Source: Valencia hispanica
Lineage: Eukaryota > Chordata > Actinopteri > Cyprinodontiformes > Valenciidae
DNA length: 64,000 bases
Direction: 5' to 3'
NCBI GenBank assembly: GCA_963556495.2
Contig: OY747702.1
Location: 54,151,286 to 54,215,285 of the forward strand
Each line of letters begins with the position of its first letter. Within the stretch, counting starts at the first letter, position 1. Positions 47,403 to 59,555 of the stretch are shown here, in pieces. The notes under the pieces were generated by a model that was given only the letters and a program-made list of their open reading frames with translations, made no database searches and was not told the DNA's origin. A program made the position numbers and the translations under genes.

Positions 47403-47879
47403 GATTTCAAATAAATTCTATAATCCACTTATACTTTACTGAAAAGGATTTGGTTTTGTGATTACAATGAATAATATGTATCTTCATTGAAGTCACTGAC
47501 TTGATCAAAGTTTATAATCTTTAATTTTTCATATTAGTTGAGTGCCTCAAACAGGGACTGCAGCCAAAATCATTGGAAACTTGGTGACGCGTAAAGTCTT
47601 TAAAATAATACCTGAATGATATTATATGATATATTTGAGTATTGGAAGATTATTTGTCTCCATGATTTATCAAAACACCAAACTATCAAGAAACTAACAG
47701 ATGAATGGGCAGGAAATGGTTTAGTTACGGGTGCAAAGGAAGCAGGTAGGGATGAAATGGCATTATGAATTGGGGAAGTGTAAATTTAGCTTTCTTTCTT
47801 CTTTTTTGTGTGAACACTGCCACCTTTTGAATGAGATCATTCATTCATCCATTATCGCCATCCATTAACTGAATGTTTT
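47403..47879. other. Unique AT-rich DNA, no gene seen
   Basis: No coding or repeat family was recognised. Confidence 0.5.
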
Positions 47880-48650
47880 CCATATTTGACCGTTTTTTGT
47901 TTTTTTAAACAGGGATGGGAAAAATCTGAAGACATTGGTCATTTTGACAAATTGCAATTCACACCTCTGAAAACTTGATCTGCGGATATTTTCAACTTTA
48001 CGCACAGAGTTCAGGTAACTGAATCAATGAAAAACAGATTCCCACGAGAGCATCTGAGCATCATCTCAGACTTTGACATTGTACCCAATGCATCTCGCTA
48101 TCCAGGAGCTAACGGTTTGCGTTGAAGAGTCACAGAGGCCTAGGAGTGCTGTGACTGTTCTGTACACAGACGGCGGTGATAGATCGCAGCAGCTTAACCA
48201 CTGATCCAAAAGGAGCGCATGCTGTGGAATTTCTCTTCCCACTAAAGCGATCAGAAAAGCTGTCAAGTCATGCCGAATTCTGATCACTTCAATTGGAAAA
48301 ATGTTCCCTGATTCCAAAATGTTGGCTGAAGTGGCACTTGTAATTCCAGTCTCCAGTGTGGAAACAGAGCGTGGCTCTGTTTCAGCCTCCATTAGGCAGA
48401 AGCAGCAGCACAGTTCAGCTCGAGCTTTTAGGCTACAGCAGATGAAATGTCCATGGTACATGCAGCCTATTCATCGGCTCGATGTGGAATGGCGCAATGT
48501 GGATTCTCTGTTCAGTTTGTTCAGCTTGAATATTAATTAAAATGAATTCAAATTAAATGCTACTTAATGTCATTATTAACATTTCAAAAACTGACAAGTA
48601 AAAATAGATTATGACCGGATTTTGTTTGACCTCTTCAGTCAAAAACAAAC
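47880..48650 (+). mobile_element. Eroded hAT-type transposon relic, copy 3
   Basis: It matches the relic at 2020-2620 (shared GACAAATT, CATTTTCAACTTTACGC-like, GAGAGCATCTGAGCATCATC and CATCTCGCTATCCAGGAGCT segments) and is the most complete of the three copies. It retains the C-terminal coding segment described separately. No terminal repeats were identified. Confidence 0.55.
48301..48540 (+). pseudogene. hAT transposase C-terminal fragment
   Basis: The 79-codon open frame starts at an internal methionine. It contains AEVALVIPVSSVETERG, the hallmark of the hAT C-terminal dimerisation region (usual form LA-ALVIPVSSVECERGFS), followed by a QKQQ...SARAFRLQQMKC stretch in place of the usual KTKLRSRL helix. 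Everything upstream (zinc finger, catalytic residues) is missing or unreadable, so it is a decayed remnant. Which hAT clade it belongs to is unknown. Confidence 0.6.
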
Positions 48651-48775
48651 AAACAAAAAATTCCAATACCACCTCTGATTTTCATAATCAGGAGATATGG
48701 ATGACTTTCACAAATAAGCAGATTTATTAGACATATTAGTCATAATTGACAAAACCTATACTTTCACAGTTGAGT

Positions 48776-48957
48776 GAACAGCTGAACCAAGCTGCCAATG
48801 ACTGACCCAATCTGCTGGGATTCCTTAAATAGGAAACTTTTTAACTGATTGGAGTGTTTGTATAAATGTATTGAAATTACTTCTTGTTAAGTGCCTTGAG
48901 ATGACATCTGTTGTGAATTGGCGCAATATAAATAAACTGAATTGAATTGAATTGAAC
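48776..48957 (+). mobile_element. LINE-type 3' tail with ATTGA repeats
   Basis: GGGATTCCTTAAATAGGAAA, GATTGGAGTGTTTG, TGAGATGACATCTGTTGTGA and AATATAAATAAACTGAATTG lead into four ATTGA units. This is the same family as 22361, 32101 and 55288. Confidence 0.65.
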
Positions 48958-50632
48958 AGTAATACTACTGGTCAGTCCTTAAAATTCTGTTTTTAGAGAT
49001 GGTTAATAAAAATTCAGAATGAATCTAGAGAAAGGATGCAAAAACAAAACTAAAAGTGGTTTTAATGAATGCTCTTAAATTTATTCCTGTTGGTATTGTT
49101 CTTTTTCAGTGCTAATAAGAGGAATTCGAACCGTAACCAAATGCAACACAATTCAATATAAATCTTTGTTGTGGTTTTGTTATATCAGTGTTTCCTTTAC
49201 AGTTGTGTATCCAACGCACATGACATTATATTAATAAATATATCTAATTTCAGTATGTGTTGGCTTAAAACACCCTTATAATAACACTAAGATAAGGTGT
49301 CAAAGCCCTCTAATGTATGCTTCTCTTTTCAGGGAAATTCAAACATTAGCATGATTACTGCCCTGATGGTTGTGATTATACGAGGGCCGTGTTTATTGTA
49401 TTATCCAAAAGAACATGACAAGAACTAATAAGTTCCTTAATTGTCTCTGATTTCATTCAAGCCTAATTTTGCTATGGAGACACATGCTTGGAAGCCACAT
49501 TTTCAATAAGAACAGCACATGAAGGCTCCTCCCAACATGTGGCAAAAGAAAAAAACAACACAAAACCTCACTGGACATCGGAAGATAAATCAGAAGTCTT
49601 AATGAAGTTTGACTTTCAGGATTAGCAAACTCAGTCCCAGCCTGCTTTGAAGTTATGCTCAGTTTGCAATTCCAATGAAAACTTTCACAGCTAAAACAAT
49701 ACATCTCAAAGCTGATCTTCGGTGTGGTGGAAATTAGCAGAGGACATGCTGCTAGTGGTGAGAGCAGATATCACGAAACATCTTTGGAATGTATTCATTC
49801 CTATAAATAAATTATGTTTAAATGGTGCATATGATTTTAACAGATACTGTAGCTCTGGTTTGTTTAACATTGTTGAATTGCAAATAAGTGTATTTTGAAG
49901 AGGTTTGCAGCCGAATGACTGTTTTTACACAGCACACAGAACTGCAACAGTACAATATTATATCATTTTATAGACATAGTTTGTGTGGGTACCTAGGTTT
50001 TTTTCTGATTTAAAAAAAAATAAAATTTCTACCGGATAATATTTGAGACAGCAAACGAAAGATCTGTCCCCCACTGGATATAAACTGGTCTGCAGGGATA
50101 CCTATGTGCATGTAAACAGCAGCGCATCTCTGCAGACACACTTCAGAGTGCATCCCGGCCTGTCGGGGAGGAGGCAGATGGACGATGTTGTTCTGGTCGG
50201 GATGAAAGAGGTGTGAAGGAGGTGCAGTCAGCCAACTGCTCAGGGTCACGTAAGGGTTGTCCTCTCCGCTTGAAAGAGAAACGACTCAAGACGTCATCAA
50301 CAGAATCTCACACATGAGCAGCGTAGGACCCAACACAAACACCATTAACAAAACAAACATTCCTACTTCCAAGACAGAATCTCCTCTTCGTGTGACCATG
50401 GTTGTGTTTATTTGTGTGTTTTTGGTTTCTGTTTGTACAGCAGACATCACTAGCAAAACACTTATCAATCCCGTTGAATTAGAAATCCAAGGCATGAACA
50501 GTAGGATTTTAAGTATTGGAATAAATGTGAGGTTTTGTACCAGAAAGAAAGCAAATACACTGCTGTTTAAGCACAAATTACATGCTGTTCAGAAACACAA
50601 CCTTAGCAGAAAGATAAAAGTTTTTTTTCAAG
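48958..50632. other. Unique DNA, no gene seen
   Basis: 50060-50280 is GC-richer but shows no recognisable exon. A 129-codon frame at 50257-50646 has an internal hydrophobic stretch (VVFICVFLVSVC) but no family resemblance, and its 3' end runs into a Tc1 relic, so I do not call it a gene. Confidence 0.45.
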
Positions 50633-50633
50633 A

Positions 50634-51240
50634 AGGTGCATCTTAATAAATTAGAACATCACAAAAAGTTCATTGATTTCAGGGATTCATCCAAAAAGTG
50701 AAACTCATATATTAGACATAGATTAATATAGTTGAAGAGGTTGTATTTTTAGTTTTTCTCTTATAATTTTGGTTTTTAGAAATGGAAAACCCCAAATTCA
50801 GTTTCTCAGAAACAAAATGTATACAGGAAATGTAAACTCTGGTCATATTATGGCCATGAAGACCTGTGACTGTAGTTATTCCCCAAAAAAGCTTTGTCTC
50901 ACTTTAGAAGCTTGGCAAGCCTCAAAAGGCCATTACTAAGCTGGTTGTTCACAGAGTGCTGTATCTAAACATCAATGGAAAGTTGAGTGGAAGGAAAGAG
51001 TGTTGTAGAAAAACAAGGATTGTGAAGCAAAGCTGATTCAAGAGTTCGGGGGAGATTCACAAGATGTAGACTGGGGATAGAGTCAGTTGTCCAAAGTCTT
51101 CCTTTCAGATTCAAATTATTTGTTTCTTTTGGACATCAATAACCTGGTGAAAGACTGAAGAGGCACAGAATCCAGTTAGGGTTGTGTGTGGAGTTTTAAC
51201 AGTCAGTGATGATCTGGGGAGCCTTGTCATCTGATCGTTT
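50634..51240 (+). mobile_element. Tc1-like transposon relic, third group
   Basis: AGGTGCATCTTAATAAATTA then GAACATCAC and AAAAAGTGAAACTCATATAT are the terminal repeat of a Tc1 group related to that at 20591 but distinct. Further in, CACAGAGTGCTGTATCTAAA, GAAAGTTGAGTGGAAGGAA and GTCCAAAGTCTTCCTTTCAG match the transposase DNA-binding and first catalytic regions. GTCAGTGATGATCTGGGGAG is the last recognisable piece. Stops and deletions are abundant and the right half is missing. Confidence 0.65.
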
Positions 51241-51264
51241 GTCGGTTTATTATTTTCAAATAAA

Positions 51265-51602
51265 ACATCCATCCATCGACTAGTTCCCGCTAATCGTTGC
51301 AGTGGTTGCATGAGAGGCGGGTACCACCTTGGACAGATTGCCAGTCCATCAAAGGGCAACATAGAGACCTACAGGACAAAAACACATTCACTCCTAAGGA
51401 AACTTTAGGGAGACCAATTTACCTAACAGTTATGTTCTGGCCTGTGGGAAGAAACCAGAATACCAGGAGAGAGAGAGAGAAAAAAACATGCATGCACAGA
51501 ACGAACATGCAAACTCCATGCAGAAAGACCCCAGACTGGAACCTGGACCCAGAACCTTCTAGCTACAAGGTGACAGTGCTACAAACTGCATCACTGTGCA
51601 CC
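51265..51602 (-). mobile_element. tRNA-like SINE, inverted copy
   Basis: In minus orientation it starts at the head (TTGTAGC, then GTTCTGGGTCCAGG in place of the B box), contains GAGTTTGCATGTTCG and ends in TGGATGGATG near 51267. A GA-rich expansion occurs near 51466-51485. Mutation of the B-box region suggests it is old. Confidence 0.65.
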
Positions 51603-52080
51603 AACCAAATAAAAAATAAGCTGGAAAATGTTCTGCATACACAGTACATCATGATTAATTGCATGCTATTAAAATTTAATTTTTTGTAATATCTGAATCT
51701 TCAACCACAGGCAGTTATTGTTCTGAGAGGCCTCTTTGGACAATAAAACTTGTCCCGCTTCCCTTATCCTAATTCCTAATGAACATAATAATAACAGAAT
51801 AAAGATCTGAAAGTTTTTGGTCAAAACCTCATACATATTTACTCTGTACGTAGAGAAACTAGAAGTCCTGATACTTATTAAATTAAACAGTTTTTTCCTC
51901 TTACAACAGTCAAGTCTATGTTCCATTGAACAAGCAAAAATGCCAAACACCTACTCAAGTTGCAGAAATCAAGGCCTAGATGGCTTCTAATTGTCTGCAT
52001 TTTAATGAGAAATAGACAGTGCTGTTGTTTGGGCCTAGTGACAGCTCTCCTTAAGTCAATATGTAAAACCTCAAGCAACA
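51603..52080. other. Unique DNA, no gene seen
   Basis: No family was recognised. Confidence 0.45.
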
Positions 52081-52670
52081 AATCTCGGGGTCAGGCTGGA
52101 TTCTAGTCTTAAACCTGATGCCCAGGTTAGCTCTGTGGTCAAGTCTAGTTTTTTACACCTGGAGCAACTGGCAAAAGTTAAACCTTTTTCCCTCACTGCA
52201 TGACTTTGAGCTTTTTAATACATGCTTTTGTCACAACTCGTTTAGCAAGTTCTTTCATTTGTCTTTAAATGTCTTCATGGTCTTGCTCCACTGTATAACT
52301 CTGATTTTCTGAAACCATATGCTCCCTCACTCTCTCTTAGATCAGCTGATCAGTTGTTGTTACCTGCTCCAAAGAGAAAGCTGAGAGGGGACTGTGCATT
52401 TTCAGTCATGCCTGAAAACTTTGGATTGCTTTGCCCCTATATATCAGGCAGACTGAATTGCTCCATGTTTTTAAAGCGCTTCTTAAAACGTATTTTTTCA
52501 CACTAGCTTTTAACTCTGACTAAAGCGTTGTTTTTTAGTTATTTACTTTGGTAGCATTATTATTTTAATTGTATGTTAATTCTCATGTTATTTATGGCTG
52601 TTTGTGTACAGCACTTTGGTCAACTGTGTTGTCTTAAAGGCTTTATAAATAAAGGTGGGATGGAATAGAA
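52081..52670 (+). mobile_element. LINE reverse transcriptase C-terminal part and 3' end
   Basis: The 5' piece reads NLGVRLDSSLK then HLEQLAKVKPF, the thumb-side region that follows the reverse transcriptase palm in L2/Rex1-type LINEs. After a deletion near 52235-52248, a second frame reads VFKCLHGLAPLYNSDFL, SLRSADQLL and GDCAFSVMPENFG, the usual C-terminal region. The end is GTACAGCACTTTGGTC and GGCTTTATAAATAAAGG. The palm domain with its YADD motif is absent. Confidence 0.75.
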
Positions 52671-52704
52671 CCAATAACAAGCACTTTAGTTCCTATAGAA
52701 TCAA

Positions 52705-53262
52705 ACTGTAGAGGATCAAAAGGTTATTAGATCCATCCTCTCGCCTGCGTGCACTGGAGCGGCTTGCTGCTGAGTGTGAAGCTGCCGGGATGAGGGTCAA
52801 CTCCTCTAAGTTTCAGGCCATTGTTCTCGACCGGAAAAAAGACAAGGAGTTGCTGGATACGAACAGTTGAAATGAGCTTCCTCCAGAGGGTAACTGGACT
52901 CAGCCTTAGAAAAAGGGTGAGGAGCTCCTATATTTAAGGGGAGCTTGAAGTAGAACCACTGCTTCTCTGCATAGAAGGGAGTCAGTTGAGGTGGTTTGGG
53001 CATCTGATCACGGTGTCCCCTGGGCTCCACCCTTTGGAAGTTTTCCAGGCATGTCCCACTGGGCAGAAACCACGGGGGAAAGACCCAGAACTCAATGGAG
53101 GGACTATGTATCCCGTCTGGCCTGGGAACATCTCGGGATCCCCTAGAATGAGCTTGAGGATTTCGCTGGGGAGAGGGATGTCTGGGGTTCCCTCGAGGAC
53201 CTGTTGCCTCCACGGCCCGATCTCTGATTAGCAGAAGACAATGGATGGACGGATGCTGCTTT
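52705..53262 (+). mobile_element. Rex3/RTE-like LINE 3' end
   Basis: In changing frames the sequence gives LRWFGHLI, EVFQACPTGQKPRG, RDYVSRLAWEHLGIP and EDLLPPRPDL-like pieces. This is the C-terminal signature of the fish Rex3/RTE-like LINE family as I recall it, followed by AGACAATGGATGGACGGATG at the 3' end (GATG-type tail). Several frameshifts make it a pseudogene. It follows the preceding LINE fragment in the same orientation, separated by ~35 bases. Confidence 0.65.
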
Positions 53263-53289
53263 GACTTTGGTTGTTATTGGCTGTAACCT

Positions 53290-53660
53290 GGTAGAAGAAG
53301 AAGCTCCTTCAAATGAACTTCTTTGTCAAAGTAAAAAAAGGGTACTTTGCCCTCCAAACATTTTGATGGACACATGAGAGACATATGTTATTTTTTATGG
53401 AGTTTTGAGGCAGTCAGCTTCAAACCCACTTGCTGTTAAGCGTGGTAGTGGCAGTATTAAGATGTATGACAATCAGACATAAACCCCAAAATAAAATAGC
53501 TGAAGAATGATTACCATATCAGAGTATTCTCAAATTATAAGCAACAAACACTAGGCCTTTTGAACGACTTTCTCAAAGTTCAGATGTTGATCCATTCAAA
53601 AAGATGTGGACAGTTTGATAACAGATAAATTATAAGTTTTTATGATGTGGTGTATTATGC
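53290..53660 (+). mobile_element. Possible Tc1-like relic
   Basis: GTTAAGCGTGGTAGTGGCAG resembles the coding segment for VKHGGGS in Tc1 transposases, and the following AATAGCTGAAGAATGATTA resembles the segment after the second aspartate. Terminal repeats are not visible. This is a weak call. Confidence 0.3.
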
Positions 53661-55287
53661 TAATGTACAATTCATCCAAATGCTTGCAGCTTTTTTTAAG
53701 GGTCACATAGTCAAATTTGGGTCTGAGTATGATTACTTGATTTTTCACACAGTTTGGTTTTTATTTTAGCTTTAAACTCACACCATCTAAAACTGAAATT
53801 TATATAGTTGTCTCAACCTGTGTTTCAACAGGGATGGGGAACACAATATGGCGAGTGGGGAGAAAGTCCAATTGCCGAGTCGCTATGCCCTCTAGCACTG
53901 ATAGAGAGAAGAAGACATCAATCTTTCCCTAATTCCTTCAAGTGTGAAAGGGTCCTTGTGGTGTCAGCCAAAGGGAAAAGATGGTTTTAGCCGGAGGTAC
54001 TGAATGAGTAGAGGATGAGGGGAGGAGGGAGGACTCCTCACTAGCAAAATCCTTCCTTTTGGGTCCCCCATAGCCACCCACCACCCCACCCTCAACCTTG
54101 CGGCTGACACTCCTGGACGACCGACCAGATGGCACCGGCATTAACTCAACAAAGGCGATCTAATTAGGGGTACAATAGAGAAAATAAAGGGGGTGACAGT
54201 GTCCTGATGGACGGCACGCCACAGGAACAGCCAAGCAAGCCACTTGAGACCAATACCACACCTCCAACCCCATCCTCGCAGACACACACACTTTTACTGA
54301 ACACACACTCACCCGCACCCCCCCCCTGGCAGTGATATAGGGGGCTATGACTTTATTACCCCTCATTAACACAAATTAGACCACTTGAGCCTCCCTGAAT
54401 GGCAATGACAAATTGAATTAAGTGTTTGGAAACAAGTCAGTCTCCATCTATGGCCAGGCTGCCACCATATTGCTTAGACAATCAATGAAGGGTGTGTACG
54501 TGTGGGTAAGAGAGAAGAAAACTGCTTTTCTTTGAGGTAGGTGGAGACCTGAGAGGCTATGAATGGCCTACATTGCATTGGAAAAACATAGGCCCTCCTG
54601 GTTGGGAGGAGTTAAGTCAAGCAAGTTAAAGGAGGAATAAAACAGAGAGGAACAGATGGTTTGAAGCCACTGACAGCACGTAACAACACATTTAGTCATT
54701 TATCAGTTGATTCATGTATCAGTTTTAGAGACAGAAATCTTGTTTTTTAATTTTTTGCCAGAAACATGGTTTAATCCAGCTATCATGTTTCATTTACACC
54801 CTCAATACACTTAGATGCTTATTGAACAAAAATCTCCTAAATGTTTTTAGGAGTATTTAAAAAAAAAAGTAAAAGCTTTACACAGCCTCATTCATGTGGT
54901 GAACTGTGCTACTTACTAAACAACTTGTTTATGTGGATGCATTAGTTCTGTTTAGTTTATGTTGAAAAGTGGCCATATGTACTGTCAGAAATTAGACAAA
55001 CATTGGCCATTATAGGCCAGCTTGACCAGATACTCCAACAACCCATCATTGTTGATGGTGATAAATGTAACACTGTGTCCTACAGTCCTTCAAATGGAGA
55101 AATACGGATATTACAGTAAAGGTTTTGGTCAAATTAAACCAAAACAGATTTTTAAATATAGAAATTTTAATGTTCTGGTTTTGGTAAGATTTTTACTAAA
55201 ATAATATATGCTTTAGATCAATAAAGGGAATAAAAAAGCAGCATTGCTTGTTAAAAAAAGTAAATACACATGTGAGAATGTGGTATC
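53661..55287. other. Unique DNA, no gene seen
   Basis: 53800-54600 is GC-balanced and non-repetitive with no recognised exon; it could be conserved non-coding DNA. 54690-55280 is AT-rich. Confidence 0.45.
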
Positions 55288-55793
55288 CTGCTTAGCTACA
55301 ATACCCTGTTGGACGGGAAGCGTTGATTGGAATGATGCTCCCAGTAACTGAACATCCTCCATGTCCTGTTATCAACTTTTTACTTTCTTTAACATAGAAA
55401 GTACTCTTATATCAGTTATTTTTGTTCTTTCTGTGTCTCCACTCTGTCTTCTCGAACCCCCAGTCGGTAGTGGCAGATGGACGCTCGTACTGAGCCTGGT
55501 TCTGTTGGAGGTTTCTTCCTGTTAAAAGGCAGTTTTTCGTCTCCACTGTCGCTACATGCTTGCTCAGCATGACGGATTGCTGAGAGGATTAATGTGGTTG
55601 GAGTCTGCTTAAATGTGGCAAAACTTCAAGTCAATGACTCAATGCAATGTACTGGGATTCCTTAAATACAAAACTTTTAAACTGATTGGAATGTTTGTAT
55701 GCTTGTAGTGAAATGACTTTTCTTGTAAAGTTCCTTGAGATGACATCTGCTTTGAATCGGCGCTTTATAAATAAACTAAATTGAACTGAGTTT
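55288..55793 (+). mobile_element. LINE-type 3' region, longest uninterrupted copy
   Basis: It includes CCAGTAACTGAACATCCTCC, CGAACCCCCAGTCGG, TTTCTTCCTGTTAAAAGG, the GGGATTCCTTAAAT segment and the tail GGCGCTTTATAAATAAACTA. It is colinear with the two halves at 22361-23600, which shows where that copy was interrupted. There is no coding sequence; only an untranslated-like 3' region is present. Confidence 0.65.
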
Positions 55794-55993
55794 AATAAAA
55801 TGATTAGTCAAGTTTATAGATGAATATACAAACCTTATGCTTCCCTTATATTTATGGAATGGAAAATAATTGTAGTGTCTCTGAAAAGAGTAGGCTGACA
55901 CCTTGTGGTGCACACTGAAATAACAGTTTTCATCATTTACAAAATTCCGGCAATCAGAGATGCAAGTGGCCAAAATATTAGAAGCCTTAGATC

Positions 55994-56166
<173 letters not shown>

Positions 56167-57547
56167 TCTTAAATAATCTACAACATGAACATGAAGGGGC
56201 AATGAAGTCTCTCATTTCATTCATGCATTACTCTTACCAATACGTGGTTTTGAAAGTTGTCTTTTGTGTGTTGCTCAGTGTTTTTTTCCTTCTCTTTTAC
56301 TGTTCTGTTCTACTTGCTCACACTTAGATTGTTGTGCTTCAGTATCAGAAGCTCTCAACTTTTATTGTTCTCTTTGTTCCCCTTCCTCTCTTGTATTTTC
56401 AATTCACCCTTTTTTAAATAAATAAAAAAATCTCTCAACTTATGAACAAGGCACAGTGTTCAATTACCAAAGTACCAAATTGTCTGTCTTAACCATTGGA
56501 GAACTTATATTTAAAATGGCTGTGACCTTCACAAACTGTCCAGAGATGCGATGTCCTTTTAAGCCATTTTGTGCACTTTAGTATTCCTTTGTATTTTTTG
56601 TATCCTTTGTATCTTCATACATCTGCATAAAATAGTCTTTCACCAAAGCTAGGATTTCATGATACAGATGAAGGCAAATCTAACAAATAAAATGCAAATA
56701 CATTGTATTTGTCTTTTAGTTATGCCCCTATTCCAGTAGGGTTGACTCGACCCAGGCCGTGTCGGCTTCAGACATTACAGATCCTGAACAGAGCTATGCA
56801 CAAGTGTGCAGCATAACGTAGCATGAAATATTACAATGATAAAATGGTACTGAAAGGGTTAATGTGTATGTTTGTAAATAATGACAAGATAGCCCTTATC
56901 CGAAATCAAACATTTTTCATGAGGCAATAAATCTGACTGAAATATTCCAACAGTAGGTCAGTTAGACTCACATTTCCCTCCAGTCTTTCATTTGATCAGT
57001 GTTACTCATATCTAAAATGGTAGGTATAATTTCATATTAACATTTCTGTTTTTGAGCTCTGTTGGATCCAGTTTTTCAAACAAAGCAACAATGTTAGCAT
57101 TAATAGCAACAAAGTTATCATGGATCCCTGGAAAAGGTCTAAGATACCAATACAAAGTTTTACTGGTTTTGCCGTGAAGTCTGTGATATCTAACTGTCAG
57201 GTTATTGAACTTTGATACTGATGAATTTATGACTAATAAATATGTGTTGTCACAATAAAACTACTGGTTATATTAGCCCAGACTATTTTTAGTTGCATCC
57301 CCTTACATAATTGTTTCTCCTTCACGTTCTTTTGTTTTTCCTGCTTTTGGTCATTTAGTAAAAGGTATAGAAAGTATCCTTCCTAGTCCCCACTTCAGAC
57401 ATGAGGGCCAAAGGGGCAAGCACTTGAGCACCTGCAGCATGATTTCAAGACACAGATTGGTATTCCACTCAAGGATTAGACAAATTCATGTTATGTTGCC
57501 TTTTTCATACTTTTCACCATAGTGGCTGAGCCAGTAGCAATGTCCAA
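56167..57547. other. Unique DNA, no gene seen
   Basis: AT-rich, with no recognisable transposon or coding domain. Confidence 0.5.
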
Positions 57548-57688
57548 TTCAAATTCAAGTGCAGTGTAAAGTTTAATCCTGAAGAGGGCACCACATTTAC
57601 GGTTTTTGGTATAAAATTAAGATTTAAACTAAAATATACTAAAGTACTAAAAATAATGACCAGACACGTAAAAAGCACCATTAGACAC
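57548..57688 (+). repeat. Dispersed repeat, direct copy
   Basis: It matches 61805-61944 in inverted orientation; shared segments include CCTGAAGAGGGC(A/G)CCAC, ACTAAA...AAAATAATGAC and ATTAGACAC. Identity unknown. Confidence 0.7.
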
Positions 57689-57719
57689 TAATTCATACAG
57701 TTTTTGTGTTTTAGTGCCA

Positions 57720-58560
57720 TCTCCAGTCTGTAATCTAACAGCCACAAGGCTGAAGTTTGGCTCCAACATACAGGATCTCCCATCAGCTAAAATTCATGCC
57801 ATGATCTTGGCCGGTTTGAGTGTTACCTAAAGAACAGGGTCTTCTTTGTGTCAAAAGGTAACTTTTCACTGGAGCAAACAAAAATCACATGTGGGGTGCC
57901 CCAGGGCTTCATCCTGGGCCCCAGATTAGAACAAGTAATATGATTAGTTACCATAACTATGCATATGATACTCAGCTTTACATTACCATGTCACCAGGTG
58001 ACTTTAAACCCATCCAAATGCTAAGCCAATGCAGAGATTTGCCTTAACTTTCAACCAGCTGAATAGAAGCAAAACTGAAGTATTTATTTTTGGACCTAAA
58101 GAGGAACAATCAAGTGTCAGCACACAGCTTCAGTTAATGCAACTGGAAACTACTGATTAGGCCCAAAATGGAGGTGTAGTAATGGACTCCAACCTAAATC
58201 TCCAGGGTCACATAAAGGCAATAACAAGGTCAGCCTTTTATTACCTGAAGAACATTTCTAGGATTAAAGGACTGATGTCGCGAAAGGACCTTAAAAAACT
58301 CATCCATGCGTATATCTTTAGTCGGATTGATTATAGTGTCCTAAAAAGTCAATCAGAAGCAGAACGCTGCTGCTCACATCCTCACTAGAACAAGGAAAGT
58401 AGAGCATATCACCCCAGTTCTAAAGCATTTACACTGGCTCCCTGTAGCTTAGAGAATAGACGTCAAAATACTTTTACTAGTTCATAAATCATTAAATGGT
58501 TTAGCATGTTGAAGATCTGTTGTCATTATACCAACCCCCAAGACGAATGAGGTCTTCTAA
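57720..58560 (+). pseudogene. L2-like LINE reverse transcriptase, broken
   Basis: In plus orientation the palm domain shows YLKNRVFFVS then CGVPQGFILGP (GVPQG at 57893-57907) and NYAYDTQL (57958-57969), where the active-site YADD has become YAYD. After a gap it continues as [34 protein letters not shown] and KDLKKLIHAYIFSRIDYS, then HWLPV and a KALNGLAC-like segment. This order is that of fish L2-type LINEs. Several frameshifts and stops, and the changed catalytic residue, show it is inactive. There is no 5' endonuclease domain, consistent with 5' truncation. Confidence 0.75.
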
Positions 58561-58690
58561 TTCATTTGATAAATTGATTAGTAATCGCTGGAATGTCATA
58601 ACAGTAGTATATGTTAATGTTTCTCATGTCTTTGATGTTGTGTTTTCTGTTGTAATTGTTTTTTAATTGCTGCTTTTATTTTTCATCAGG

Positions 58691-58905
58691 ATAAAAATAA
58701 GTAATATGTAGCTAAGAGAGTAATACTAAGATTAAAAGTAGTTTTGGTGTAATCAATTTTGTTTTATGTCAGTCAGGTTTTAGAGTGATGGACTGGTCAC
58801 CTGTCCAGGGTGTACACCACTTCTCACCCAATGACAGCTAGAGACAGGCACCAGCCACCCTGCTCCTGCAAGGATAAGCAGGTATGAACGATGGACGGAT
58901 GGAAG
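58691..58905 (+). repeat. Composite repeat: unknown segment plus SINE 3' part, copy 1
   Basis: 58691-58783 matches 60858-60950 (AGATTAAAAGTAGTTTTGGT, then GTAATCAATTTTGTTT). 58784-58905 is the SINE 3' half (GTGATGGACTGGTCACCTGT, then CCAGGGTGTACACC), ending GGACGGATGG. The head of the SINE is missing. Confidence 0.65.
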
Positions 58906-59481
58906 TACGGACAGACAACAAATTTTTATTTAAATATGTTGTTATTATGATTACTATAATTATAATGATCTTTTTGGTGCCCCTCAACGGTCCCACCGCC
59001 CCCTTGGTGCCCTATGCGCAGTTCACATCATAAAACTTTGTACAACATATATGTTAGAACAGTGCAAAGTACTTCCAGTGACAAGGTTCACTGTTTACTG
59101 TATACTCACTTGACCTCCGATTGGCATAGCAGGCTCAGCAGATAGTCAAAAAAAAACTTCTTTGCTTACTACAAGTCTCACTTTAACATCACTTTCAAGT
59201 GTGTGTGTGTCTGTCTGGTGCATTTTTGGTTTAAAGATCCAAGATATTGCCGGATAGTAGCATTACTTAAAAATATAACTCAACTATGGTGCTGTCAAAC
59301 TACACCTAGAAGTGTGAAGTTTGTATTCAAAAAGGCACTGCAGTATACTGTATGTAACTAATTGGTTACTACCTACCTCTGCCTCTTTCTAATGAAAAAG
59401 ATTGTTCAATTATCCAACCAGAATGATACCAGAACCTGCTTGATGACTACCAAAGTGTGTGTAACCAAGTATTGGTGAGGG

Positions 59482-59482
<1 letters not shown>
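58906..59482. other. Unique DNA, no gene seen
   Basis: A short piece near 58970-59030 resembles 10830-10880 and may be a fragment of another dispersed repeat. Confidence 0.4.

Positions 59483-59552
<70 letters not shown>
59483..59552. repeat. (AT)n microsatellite
   Basis: About 34 AT units. Confidence 0.95.

Positions 59553-59555
<3 letters not shown>

Noticed and set aside
50257..50646. 129-codon open frame with a hydrophobic stretch
   Set aside because: The 3' part runs into the terminal repeat of a Tc1 relic, and nothing else supports translation.
51297..51689. 130-codon open frame
   Set aside because: It reads the antisense strand of an inverted SINE copy.
52806..53213. 135-codon minus-strand frame rich in proline
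   Set aside because: It is the antisense of a Rex3-like LINE 3' end on the plus strand.
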